DNA of 37,297 bases. It comes from Candidatus Tayloriibacteriota bacterium. Lineage in GTDB: Bacteria; Patescibacteriota; Minisyncoccia; Phycocordibacterales; PALSA-1337. The DNA lies in contig JAPLZH010000005.1 in the NCBI GenBank assembly GCA_026395105.1, forward strand, positions 1 to 37,297, in the 5' to 3' direction. Positions 1-6,834 of this stretch are shown here, one piece after another. The translations under genes and the position numbers were made by a program. The notes beneath the pieces are model-generated. The model worked only from the letters and a program-made list of their open reading frames with translations. It had not been told where the DNA came from and ran no database searches. Every line of letters starts with the position of its first letter. Position 1 is the stretch's first letter.

Positions 1-76
1 CGTAAAGCGTTCTTAGATTTCTAAGTTCTACTAATCTTTCATCTATTTGTGATTTTGATAGTCCTCTCATAATCAT
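1..76 (-). CDS. Partial gene, N-terminus only, unidentified
   Basis: An open frame on the minus strand starts at ATG 76-74 (or ATG 70-68, in frame) and runs off the left edge of the window without a stop. The visible residues read MIMRGLSKSQIDER and continue with Leu- and Arg-rich helical sequence, as expected for the start of a soluble helical or DNA-binding protein. About 25 codons are visible, so the family cannot be named. It diverges from pilB, and 117 bases separate the two start codons. The open frame could also be chance at this length. Confidence 0.4.
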   Translation of the reverse strand, partial: MIMRGLSKSQIDERLVELRNLRTLY

Positions 77-193
77 TTATTACGAGGGAACTGCCTATTT
101 ACTTTCCATCAATAGTGTGGGGGAGGGTGTGGGTACTTACCTCTTTCCACAGCCTTATTACTAGCTTTCCTCACGATGTGCTAAACTATTCAC

Positions 194-1864
194 ATGATTC
201 AATTCGATGAAGATAAGCAAAATCGTAGAGTTAAAGAACTCTATCAAAAAGAGGAGGAGGAATTAGCGAAGGTTATCGCCACTCGGCATAACCTAGAATA
301 CATAGACCTCTCCGGCATTCCTATAGGTACTGACGCACTAAAAGTCATAGAGGAGATAGACGCCCACGCTGCTAAAGTGGCCGCCTTTGCCATTAGTGAT
401 AAAAAATTAAAAGTGGCTGTCCGAGTACCAGAAGAAGAAAAAACGGCCATGGTAATTCGCTCTCTAATAGATCAGGGTTATGAAGTAAAACAGTATGTCA
501 CTTCCACAACGAGCCTTGAAAAAGCTTGGGCTGCATATGCCGACCTTTCCAAAACTAGAGAAACCACAGGAGGTTCTATAGACATTGCTCACGATGAAAT
601 TCTAGACATCATAAACACTCACCCATCGCTCGTGGACATCCAGAATGTCATTAAAGATATTTTGGCAAATAAAAAGGGTTTTAAGACTTCCAGAATCTTA
701 GAACATGTTTTAGCTGGTGCACTTTCTACGAATGCATCAGATATTCATATAGAACCAGAAGAAGAATATGTACGAATTCGCTATCGTTTAGACGGTGTGC
801 TTACGAATGTGGCAAATTTAGACACATCTGTATATAACCTCGTCCTATCCCGCATAAAACTCCTTTCTGGAATGAAATTAAATGTTAAAAAGGATGCTCA
901 GGATGGACGTTTCAGTATTAAACTTTCTGATATGGATATAGAAGTCCGTGCTTCTATTTTACCTGGTGCATATAATGAATCTGTGGTGCTTCGACTCCTT
1001 AACCCTAAGTCTATCGCCGTTCCGTTAGAAGAACTCGGAATTCCTAAAAAGCTTCTCTCTGTTATTTTAGAGCAAATAGAAAAGCCGAATGGAATGATAC
1101 TGACGACTGGTCCTACAGGTTCCGGTAAAACCACCACCCTCTATGCTTTCCTAAAGAAAGTATATAATCCTGGTGTAAAAGTTATTACCATAGAAGACCC
1201 TATCGAATATCATTTGCCGGGAATAGTTCAGACTCAGGTGAATGACAAAGGCTATAATTTCCTAGAAGGACTCCGTGCAGCATTAAGACAGGACCCTGAT
1301 GTGATCATGGTGGGAGAGATACGTGATAGTGAAACAGCACAAATAGCCATCAACTCTTCGTTGACGGGACACTTAGTCTTTTCTACTTTGCACACGAATA
1401 ACGCCGCCGGCTCATTCCCCCGCCTCATAGACCTAGGAATAAATCCGCACGTTATTAGCTCGGCTATAAACATCGCCCTCGCTCAGCGTCTCGTTCGAAA
1501 ACTTTGCCCCGTTTGCCGAAAAGAAATCACATTAGATGGGACAAATAAAGAGAAGATTGAAAAGGTTTTAGCTGGGATTTTTGATAAAAGTGAAATTCCA
1601 CAAAATAACAGTAAAATCTGGCAGTCCGTAGGCTGTGAAAAATGCAATATGACTGGATACAAAGGCCGAATCGGTATATACGAAGGAATATTAGTAGACG
1701 AATCTGTAAATAAATCCGTGGAAATGAGCGATGGCGCCCAAGAAATACAAAAGACCGCCTCTCCGCAGGGTATTTTAATGATGTCTCAGGATGGGATAAT
1801 AAAGGTTTTATCAGGAATGACTAGTTTAGACGAGCTAGAAAGAATTATAGATATAAACCTCTAA
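194..1864 (+). CDS. pilB: Type IV pilus assembly / type II secretion ATPase, PilB/GspE family
   Basis: This is the hexameric cytoplasmic ATPase that drives pilus extension or pseudopilus assembly. Of its 556 residues, about 20-120 form a GspE/MshEN-type N-terminal domain. The motor domain has Walker A GPTGSGKT at 306-313, an Asp box (ITIEDPIEY, 331-339), Walker B with GEIRD at 374-378, and a His box ending TGHLVFSTLH near 400. Two CxxC pairs (CPVC 438-441, CEKC 481-484) make the zinc-binding knuckle typical of GspE/PilB and absent from the retraction ATPase PilT. The length is normal for PilB. No other pilus gene is nearby, so it stands apart from any pilin cluster. There is no Shine-Dalgarno. 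A -10-like TAAACT at 182-187 lies 6 nt before the ATG, which suggests a leaderless mRNA. Confidence 0.93.
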   Translation: MIQFDEDKQNRRVKELYQKEEEELAKVIATRHNLEYIDLSGIPIGTDALKVIEEIDAHAAKVAAFAISDKKLKVAVRVPEEEKTAMVIRSLIDQGYEVKQYVTSTTSLEKAWAAYADLSKTRETTGGSIDIAHDEILDIINTHPSLVDIQNVIKDILANKKGFKTSRILEHVLAGALSTNASDIHIEPEEEYVRIRYRLDGVLTNVANLDTSVYNLVLSRIKLLSGMKLNVKKDAQDGRFSIKLSDMDIEVRASILPGAYNESVVLRLLNPKSIAVPLEELGIPKKLLSVILEQIEKPNGMILTTGPTGSGKTTTLYAFLKKVYNPGVKVITIEDPIEYHLPGIVQTQVNDKGYNFLEGLRAALRQDPDVIMVGEIRDSETAQIAINSSLTGHLVFSTLHTNNAAGSFPRLIDLGINPHVISSAINIALAQRLVRKLCPVCRKEITLDGTNKEKIEKVLAGIFDKSEIPQNNSKIWQSVGCEKCNMTGYKGRIGIYEGILVDESVNKSVEMSDGAQEIQKTASPQGILMMSQDGIIKVLSGMTSLDELERIIDINL

Positions 1865-1873
1865 CACTGTCAA

Positions 1874-1901
1874 TTGAACTTTTTCTATAGAAGAGTACGA
1901 T
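1874..1901 (+). promoter_or_regulatory. Putative promoter of the structured RNA upstream of ruvB
   Basis: TTGAAC (1874-1879) and TACGAT (1896-1901) are separated by 16 nt and each matches the sigma-70 consensus at four of six positions. The predicted start, near 1908, is about 14 nt before the outermost pairing of the RNA candidate. This is a sequence match only. Confidence 0.4.
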
Positions 1902-1921
1902 TACAGGTATGGTGTTGCCGA

Positions 1922-2107
1922 GAAATGCACAAGCGCATAATTCTCCAAGCAATACTTTCAATGCGATCACTAAAAGTGCGAAAGATTATTAAGGATAACC
2001 CCAGAAAACATACCGAAGTAAGTTACCAGAACGTCCTCTATAAAAAATCAATTTGTCTGCGTGAACAGACAACATTGTTTGGAGAATTATGCGCTTGTGA
2101 AGATTTC
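1922..2107 (+). ncRNA. Candidate structured RNA, possibly 6S RNA-like
   Basis: The pilB-ruvB spacer folds into one long rod. Bases 1928-1953 pair with 2074-2099 over 26 consecutive positions, all Watson-Crick except one G-U (1949/2078). A further five pairs (1922-1926 with 2103-2107) follow beyond a small internal loop. Inside the stem are about 120 nt of loosely paired sequence, with a perfect 7-bp hairpin on the 3' side (2053-2059 with 2066-2072, loop of six). A roughly 185-nt transcript with a closing stem, a large central bubble and a small hairpin on the 3' side of the bubble matches the general architecture of bacterial 6S RNA, which binds the RNA polymerase holoenzyme. No SRP, tmRNA or RNase P core motif was seen. 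A promoter-like pair lies just upstream. The 83-codon open frame across it resembles no protein and is probably chance. The 6S assignment rests on shape and size only; a small inverted-repeat element is the alternative. Confidence 0.5.
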
Positions 2108-2135
2108 GTGAATAGCTTAGCATAATTCGATTTTA

Positions 2136-3170
2136 ATGTCAAGCCCTACCAAAACTGGTTCGGCCGATATTCCAAAAGAGGGCTTAGAAACTGGATATTT
2201 AGACCAAACCCTCCGCCCTTCCCGCTGGGAAGACTATATCGGTCAGGAACCCATAAAAAACAACCTTCATATTCTACTTACAGCGGCTAAACAGCGAAAG
2301 CATCCGCCGGAGCATATTTTATTTTACGGACCCCCAGGCCTCGGAAAGACCACTTTAGCCCATTTAATAGCAAAAGAAACCGGTGCTCAGATGAAAATCA
2401 CATCTGGTCCTGCTATTTTAAAAGTGGGCGACCTAGCTTCTATTCTCACAAACCTTTCTCATGGGGATATTCTGTTTATAGACGAAATACATCGCTTAAA
2501 TAAGGCTATTGAGGAGGTGCTTTATCCGGCCATGGAATCTGGTAATTTAGATATTATTATAGGCAAAGGTCCTTCCGCCAGAACTATACAGCTAGAACTC
2601 CCCTCTTTTACACTAATAGCCGCCACTACCCGCATAGCGATGATTTCCTCCCCCCTTCGCTCACGCTTCTCCGGTGGAACATTTAAACTAGAGTTTTATA
2701 CAGAAGAAGAAATCGAAAAAATTATTCATAGATCATCAAAAATTTTAGGAATAGAGATAGAAAAGGACGCCGCTCGGGAAATAGCCCTTCGTAGCCGTTT
2801 TACACCTCGTACAGCAAACTATTTCCTTAAAAGGTGCAGAGACTACGCTCAGGTTATTGGTGGCACTTTAAATAAAGAGGCTGTTGAAAAAGCTTTGAAA
2901 CTTTTGCAAATAGATTTTAAAGGATTAACCGCGAGCGACCGCTCTATTTTAGAGGTGATAATAAATAAATTTAGAGGTGGCCCCGTCGGCCTAGGAACTA
3001 TAGCCGCTGCACTTTCGGAGGAAGAAGCCACCATCGAGGAATTTAATGAGCCATATTTAATACAAATAGGCTTTATAGAAAGAACTCCGCGTGGAAGAAT
3101 TGTCACAGAGCTCGGTTATATGCATTTAAATTTAACCCCGCCAGACCACATTACAAAAAAGCTTCTATAA
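2136..3170 (+). CDS. ruvB: Holliday junction branch migration DNA helicase RuvB
   Basis: RuvB is the AAA+ motor that drives Holliday junction migration together with RuvA before RuvC cuts. The 344 residues contain Walker A GPPGLGKT (65-72), Walker B with DEIHR (116-120), the sensor region AATTR (162-166), the SPLRSRF arginine-finger region (172-178) and a C-terminal winged helix (about 270-335) with the typical GPVGLGTIA. The length is normal. There is no Shine-Dalgarno; a -10-like CATAAT (2121-2126) lies 9 nt before the ATG. ruvC is about 1.4 kb downstream beyond an inserted minus-strand gene and yebC. No ruvA is present in the window. The 3' end overlaps the convergent BRO-N gene by 6 bases. 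Confidence 0.95.
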   Translation: MSSPTKTGSADIPKEGLETGYLDQTLRPSRWEDYIGQEPIKNNLHILLTAAKQRKHPPEHILFYGPPGLGKTTLAHLIAKETGAQMKITSGPAILKVGDLASILTNLSHGDILFIDEIHRLNKAIEEVLYPAMESGNLDIIIGKGPSARTIQLELPSFTLIAATTRIAMISSPLRSRFSGGTFKLEFYTEEEIEKIIHRSSKILGIEIEKDAAREIALRSRFTPRTANYFLKRCRDYAQVIGGTLNKEAVEKALKLLQIDFKGLTASDRSILEVIINKFRGGPVGLGTIAAALSEEEATIEEFNEPYLIQIGFIERTPRGRIVTELGYMHLNLTPPDHITKKLL

Positions 3171-3958
3171 TCTATCCATCATTTTCCCAGTCTTTTTTTC
3201 TAGGGCTTCTTTCGCTCCTTTAGAAATCTTTCCACCCTCCACAGCAGACTTTTTATTCTCATCAAATCCCATGGCTTGGTCTTTCTCTGCTATATGTCTA
3301 GTGGACATTTCAGCCAGAGCTGTAAAAAGAAGCTCCGCCTCGTCCATATGATCTCTCAAATTATGCCATTTATTCCCTTCAATTCTTTATGCTCTCTAAC
3401 AGATAGTCCTGACCATTCTTTATGGATTACATTTGTTAAAATAGCGAATTCTTTCTCACTACTAATCTCGTGGTCCGACCAATAATCTGTTAGTTTATTC
3501 CTCGTTTCTTGCCCACTCATTCTTTTTTCTATCCACTTTTCAGATCGGCCGAGTCTTTTCCAATTATCCCTTGATCTATTTAAGCCTATTTCAGGATCTA
3601 TTGTTTCTTTCATTCTTTCATACCCCACCTTAGCCAACCAGCTTTTAAAAGGTTCTGCTTTGGGAGAAGGGATGGACTGAACGATTCTTAAACAGGTCTC
3701 CACATCTGCCACATCTGTTAGATATAATTTTCCATCAGCACTAGGCATTTTCAGTTGTCCGATTTTGTCGGACAACTGAATGAAACCCTCTTCTTTTATC
3801 TTTCTTTTCAAATCATCCCAGTATTTTCTAGGCCTTTCACTTTCTGTTAAAACGCTAATTATATCCACCAAGCTAAAATACCACTTTTCGTCTTTTTTGG
3901 ACCATATTCGTCTTACTGGTTCGTTTTGAAAAATAATGATTAATTTATCTTCTGCCAT
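3165..3958 (-). pseudogene. BRO-N domain (phage antirepressor-like) protein, frameshifted
   Basis: Two adjacent minus-strand frames form one broken gene. The 5' part (3958-3356, 200 codons) has a BRO-N domain at about residues 1-115, including RRIWSKKDEKWYFSLVDII and KYWDDLKRKI, followed by a helical region. It stops at TGA right after HKELKGINGII. The next frame (3359-3165) continues NLRDHMDEAELLFTAL and ends in the Lys/Gly-rich tail usual for these proteins. Intact homologues, as I recall them, read KG-four residues-NLRDHM; here 11 instead of 12 nt separate those blocks, so one base is missing, plausibly an A in the short A-run near 3372. BRO-N proteins are DNA-binding regulators of phages and accessory regions and are common in Parcubacteria. 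The gene separates ruvB from yebC-ruvC. Sequencing error or -1 frameshifting remain possible. Confidence 0.75.
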
Positions 3959-4049
3959 GATGGGTATATAATAACACCGAGGGATGAACGAAAGTAATCC
4001 CCAGTTAACAAAAAATTCATAAATATTTTATCTCTAATATCTTACAAAA

Positions 4050-4580
4050 ATGTCCGGACATAATAAATTCTCTAAAATTAAGCATTTAAAGGCAAAGACC
4101 GACGCTCAGAAGAGTAAGGTTTTTACTAAATATGTTCGTCTAATTTCCATGGAGGTAAAGAAAGCAAACGGAAATCTCTCTTCCCCCGCCCTAAAGGCAG
4201 CTATAGAAAAAGCACGTGAGGTAAATATGCCGAATGACACCATAGACCGCGCTGTTAAAAAGGCTACGGAGGCCGGTAGCGCCGTGATGGACTCTGTTGT
4301 CTATGAAACCTATGGACCCGGAGGTGTAGCTATTATGATAGACGCATTAACCGACAGTCGAAATAGAACGTCTCAAGAAATCAAACATTTGCTCTCTAAA
4401 AACGGTTATGAATTAGCCGCTCAGGGCAGTGCATCATGGGCTTTTACAAAAACACATGAAGGCTGGACACCGAATACCACCATGCCCTTAGAGGACGCAG
4501 ATATAGAAAAACTACAGGCATTAATAGAGGAATTAGAGAATAATGATGACGTCCAGGAAATCTATACTAATGCGGAGTAG
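4050..4580 (+). CDS. yebC: YebC/PmpR/TACO1 family protein, compact form
   Basis: YebC-family proteins act as DNA-binding regulators or, as shown for some members, as factors that relieve ribosome stalling. The N-terminus MSGHNKFSKIKHLKAKTDAQ is diagnostic and is followed by IEKAREVNMPNDTIDRAVKK and YGPGGVAIMI. The end, DDVQEIYTNAE, is the family's usual C-terminus. At 176 residues it is about 65-70 shorter than typical members (about 240-250). Both ends are intact, and the sequence jumps from GSASWAFTKTHEGW (about 127-140) to the final domain, so an internal domain segment is missing, not an end. The gene sits 24 nt upstream of ruvC, the common yebC-ruvC arrangement. A TAATAT (4035-4040) lies 9 nt before the ATG, and there is no Shine-Dalgarno. 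Confidence 0.9.
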   Translation: MSGHNKFSKIKHLKAKTDAQKSKVFTKYVRLISMEVKKANGNLSSPALKAAIEKAREVNMPNDTIDRAVKKATEAGSAVMDSVVYETYGPGGVAIMIDALTDSRNRTSQEIKHLLSKNGYELAAQGSASWAFTKTHEGWTPNTTMPLEDADIEKLQALIEELENNDDVQEIYTNAE

Positions 4581-4604
4581 TATAATAAAAAGGCAAATAT
4601 AAAT

Positions 4605-5087
4605 ATGAAAGTAATCGGCATTGATCCCGGATATGAAAGGCTCGGAATAGCTATAGTCGAAAAGCCTGAAGGAAAGGGCAAAGAAACTTTGCTCTTTTCA
4701 GAATGTTTTAGGACTAGCGCAAAAACATCTTTTCCAGATAGATTAAAAGCCCTCGGGGAAGAATTCCGACGACTCATAGAAGAATTCGAACCAGAAGCAC
4801 TTTCGATAGAAACCATTTTCTTTACAACAAATCAAAAAACTGCTATTCAGGTAGCCGAAGCCCGCGGTGTTTTACTTTACGAAGCTAGAAATCACAACCT
4901 TTCCGTCTTTGAATATTCCCCTCTCCAAATAAAGATCGCTATTACGAGTTACGGCAAAGCGGATAAAAAGCAGATAATATCGATGATTCCGAAGCTGGTT
5001 TATATAGAAAAAGTAATAGAACACGATGATGAGTACGACGCCATAGCGGCGGCCCTCACACACTTAGCCTGCCACAGAAATTCTTAG
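4605..5087 (+). CDS. ruvC: Crossover junction endodeoxyribonuclease RuvC
   Basis: RuvC resolves Holliday junctions by paired cuts and works with RuvAB. The 160 residues follow the RNase H-like fold. Acidic catalytic positions are visible as D7 (IGIDPGYERLG), E69 (LSIETIFF) and D142/D145 in HDDEYDAIAAALTH. The motif TTNQKTAIQVAEARGVLL is characteristic of the family. The length is close to normal (about 165). The gene follows yebC with a 24-nt spacer holding AAAAGG at 4587-4592, 12 nt from the start and at best a weak ribosome-binding site. A TATAAT at 4581-4586 could also give ruvC its own promoter. Confidence 0.93.
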   Translation: MKVIGIDPGYERLGIAIVEKPEGKGKETLLFSECFRTSAKTSFPDRLKALGEEFRRLIEEFEPEALSIETIFFTTNQKTAIQVAEARGVLLYEARNHNLSVFEYSPLQIKIAITSYGKADKKQIISMIPKLVYIEKVIEHDDEYDAIAAALTHLACHRNS

Positions 5088-5165
5088 AACTCCCCACAGT
5101 CCAAATGGGTGCCTTCCTTTTGTAGGTTTTCCACAGTTTTCCATATTTGCAAAATAAAGGCAGTT

Positions 5166-5192
5166 TTGATACAAATGACGTATTGATATAAT
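5166..5192 (+). promoter_or_regulatory. Putative promoter for the lysine-rich protein
   Basis: A perfect TATAAT at 5187-5192 is preceded by TTGATA at 5166-5171 (spacer 15) or TTTTGA at 5164-5169 (spacer 17). It gives a leader of about 20 nt before the ATG at 5219. The rest of the ruvC-downstream spacer (5088-5160) contains no open frame. Confidence 0.5.
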
Positions 5193-5218
5193 AATTACTT
5201 TTTACCCATTTCACTAAT

Positions 5219-5497
5219 ATGCTAAAGAAAAAGGAAGTCAAAAAAGCAAATAAGTCAGTTAAGAAAAATGAGAAGGTTATAAAGAAGGAGGAAATAAAAA
5301 AGAAGCCTGCTGTTAAGCCTGTTATTAAATCAGTTATTAAACCAGCCATTAAGCAATCCCAGAAATCTGTCGCACAGAAGCCTGTTCGCGAAGCCATAAT
5401 AATTGAAACTGAGGAAGAAATAATAAATCCAGATATTTTAGAAGAAGGAATGCTTGAGGAGGATATTAATCCTTTTAACGATAAATACGAGGAGTAG
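5219..5497 (+). CDS. Small lysine-rich protein of unknown function
   Basis: This is a 92-residue protein with a strongly basic N-terminal two-thirds, nearly all Lys, Val, Ile, Pro and Ala with a loose PVIK/PAIK repeat around residues 30-45, and an acidic C-terminal third rich in Glu and Asp (about 62-92). There is no membrane segment or known domain. The charge split resembles small nucleic-acid-binding or ribosome-associated tails, but nothing identifies a function. It has a convincing promoter box and a hairpin over its stop codon, which supports it being a real gene. It lies between ruvC and the convergent tyrS. No ribosome-binding site is visible. Confidence 0.6.
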   Translation: MLKKKEVKKANKSVKKNEKVIKKEEIKKKPAVKPVIKSVIKPAIKQSQKSVAQKPVREAIIIETEEEIINPDILEEGMLEEDINPFNDKYEE

Positions 5498-5506
5498 TTC
5501 CTCGTA
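5486..5506. terminator. Hairpin at the end of the lysine-rich gene
   Basis: A perfect 8-bp stem (5486-5493 with 5499-5506, loop of 5 nt) covers the stop codon of the upstream gene. It is not followed by a clear T-run on either strand. Its position between two convergent genes suggests a terminator or an mRNA 3'-end structure. Confidence 0.45.
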
Positions 5507-5534
5507 TATTCGCTGTCCCGTCTGATATTTTCCT

Positions 5535-6788
5535 TTATTTAGAAACCTCCACCTTTAGGAATCTCTTTTTACCAATTCTCCAAACGGAGCTTTTAATGAC
5601 TATTTCATCATAGCTTGTGATAGGCTCCTGCCCTATCTCGGAAATCGCCCCCTCGTCTACCAGTCTTTTAAAATCTGTTTTTGATTTAACTAAATTATTT
5701 TCTAAAAGGAGTTCTGAGAGCTTCGCCGAGCCTTTAACTGAAGAGACGGGCGCATCTTCCGGTATTCCCCCTTTTGCAAAAGTGGATTCGAAATCTGCGA
5801 CAGCTCTTTCGGCTGCGAGCGAGCCGTGATAAACAGAAACGATTTCCTTTGCCAAACGGACCTTAGCATCTCGAGGATTTTCCCCAGCATCTAGTCCGGC
5901 CTTTATTTTCTTAATCTCTTCTGTCGAAACGAAAGTGCAAAGTTCAAAACCGAGTGGAATTAAAGAATCTGACCAGCTCATTACTTTTCCAAACATATCA
6001 GGCGCCGTCTGATTCGCGCTCACTGCATTTCCGTCGGTCTTTCCCATTTTCTTTCCACTAGAATCTGTGAGGAGTTTGCAAGTCACTACGAATTTCTCCT
6101 TATTTTTAAGTGTTTTTAGAAGATCACGACCCATAAGCATATTAAAAGTCTGGTCATTTCCGCCGATTTCGCCATCCACATTCATGGCTACGGAGTCGAA
6201 TCCCTGCATAAGAGGATACATGAATTCATGGATGTATATAGGTTTTCCTTCCTTCATTCTATTCTCAAACATATCTCTCTTTAACATCTGATCTACAGTG
6301 ACGAGTGAAGAAAGCTCTAAAACATCTCCGAAATTTAACTTTCCCAGCCACTCAGAATTATATTTCAGTTCCGCTGGATTAGAACCGCTAAAATTAAGAA
6401 AAGTGGACGCCTGTTTTTTGTATAACTTTGCATTAGTTAAAACCTCAGCATGGGTTAGTTTTTTTCTAGTAGCTGATTTGTCCGTCGGATCCCCTATCAT
6501 TCCTGTGAAGTCGCCGATAAGCAAAATGACTCCGTGGCCCAGGTCCTGAAATTCCTTTAATTTTTTCAAAGGAATAGTGTGGCCGAGGTGTAGTGTGGAG
6601 CCTGTCGGATCAATTCCTAAATAAAGAGTAACTCTTTCTCCATTTAAAAGTTTCTTTTTTAGAAAGTCTTTGCTCGGATAAATGTTTTCCACCCCACGAG
6701 TGAGAAGTTCTTCTATTCTCGCCTCGTCACGGATGACGCTATTATCCTCATTATTTCCCTCCTTTTTTGCTTTTTTTGACCAAATCAT
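5535..6788 (-). CDS. tyrS: Tyrosyl-tRNA synthetase
   Basis: TyrRS charges tRNA-Tyr. Counting from ATG 6788 the protein has 417 residues: a Rossmann catalytic domain with the HIGH-type motif HLGH (67-70), the tyrosine/ATP site GGNDQTFNMLMGRDLL (209-224), and the KMSKS-type loop as KKMGK (246-250). A C-terminal S4 RNA-binding domain runs from about 350 to the end. The motif and the length of about 417 match the TyrRS form with a KMSKS variant of KFGKT type. The open frame extends upstream to 6962, but those residues are unlike any TyrRS and overlap the divergent penicillin-binding protein gene, so the start at 6788 (or less likely 6806) is preferred. Confidence 0.93.
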   Translation of the reverse strand: MIWSKKAKKEGNNEDNSVIRDEARIEELLTRGVENIYPSKDFLKKKLLNGERVTLYLGIDPTGSTLHLGHTIPLKKLKEFQDLGHGVILLIGDFTGMIGDPTDKSATRKKLTHAEVLTNAKLYKKQASTFLNFSGSNPAELKYNSEWLGKLNFGDVLELSSLVTVDQMLKRDMFENRMKEGKPIYIHEFMYPLMQGFDSVAMNVDGEIGGNDQTFNMLMGRDLLKTLKNKEKFVVTCKLLTDSSGKKMGKTDGNAVSANQTAPDMFGKVMSWSDSLIPLGFELCTFVSTEEIKKIKAGLDAGENPRDAKVRLAKEIVSVYHGSLAAERAVADFESTFAKGGIPEDAPVSSVKGSAKLSELLLENNLVKSKTDFKRLVDEGAISEIGQEPITSYDEIVIKSSVWRIGKKRFLKVEVSK

Positions 6789-6799
6789 ATAGATATACC

Positions 6800-6827
6800 T
6801 TATCATGAATGCACAATATGGTAAAAT
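6800..6827 (+). promoter_or_regulatory. Putative promoter of the penicillin-binding protein gene
   Basis: TTATCA (6800-6805) and TAAAAT (6822-6827) have a 16-nt spacer. The -10 box ends 7 nt before the ATG at 6835, so the mRNA would begin at or next to the start codon. This favours the start at 6835 over the upstream in-frame ATG at 6805. Confidence 0.45.
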
Positions 6828-6834
6828 ACTATCA

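Noticed and set aside
110..140. G-rich stretch upstream of pilB as a G-quadruplex
   Set aside because: Only three G-runs of three or more are present; a fourth run is missing.
898..1137. Antisense frames inside pilB and other long genes
   Set aside because: They are shadows of strongly conserved coding regions on the other strand, without promoters or recognisable products.
1874..2125. 83-codon open frame between pilB and ruvB
   Set aside because: Its composition resembles no protein, and nearly the whole frame lies inside the strongly base-paired RNA candidate.
6805..6834. Ten-residue upstream start for the PBP gene
   Set aside because: A -10-like TAAAAT lies between this ATG and the one at 6835, so the transcript should begin after it.
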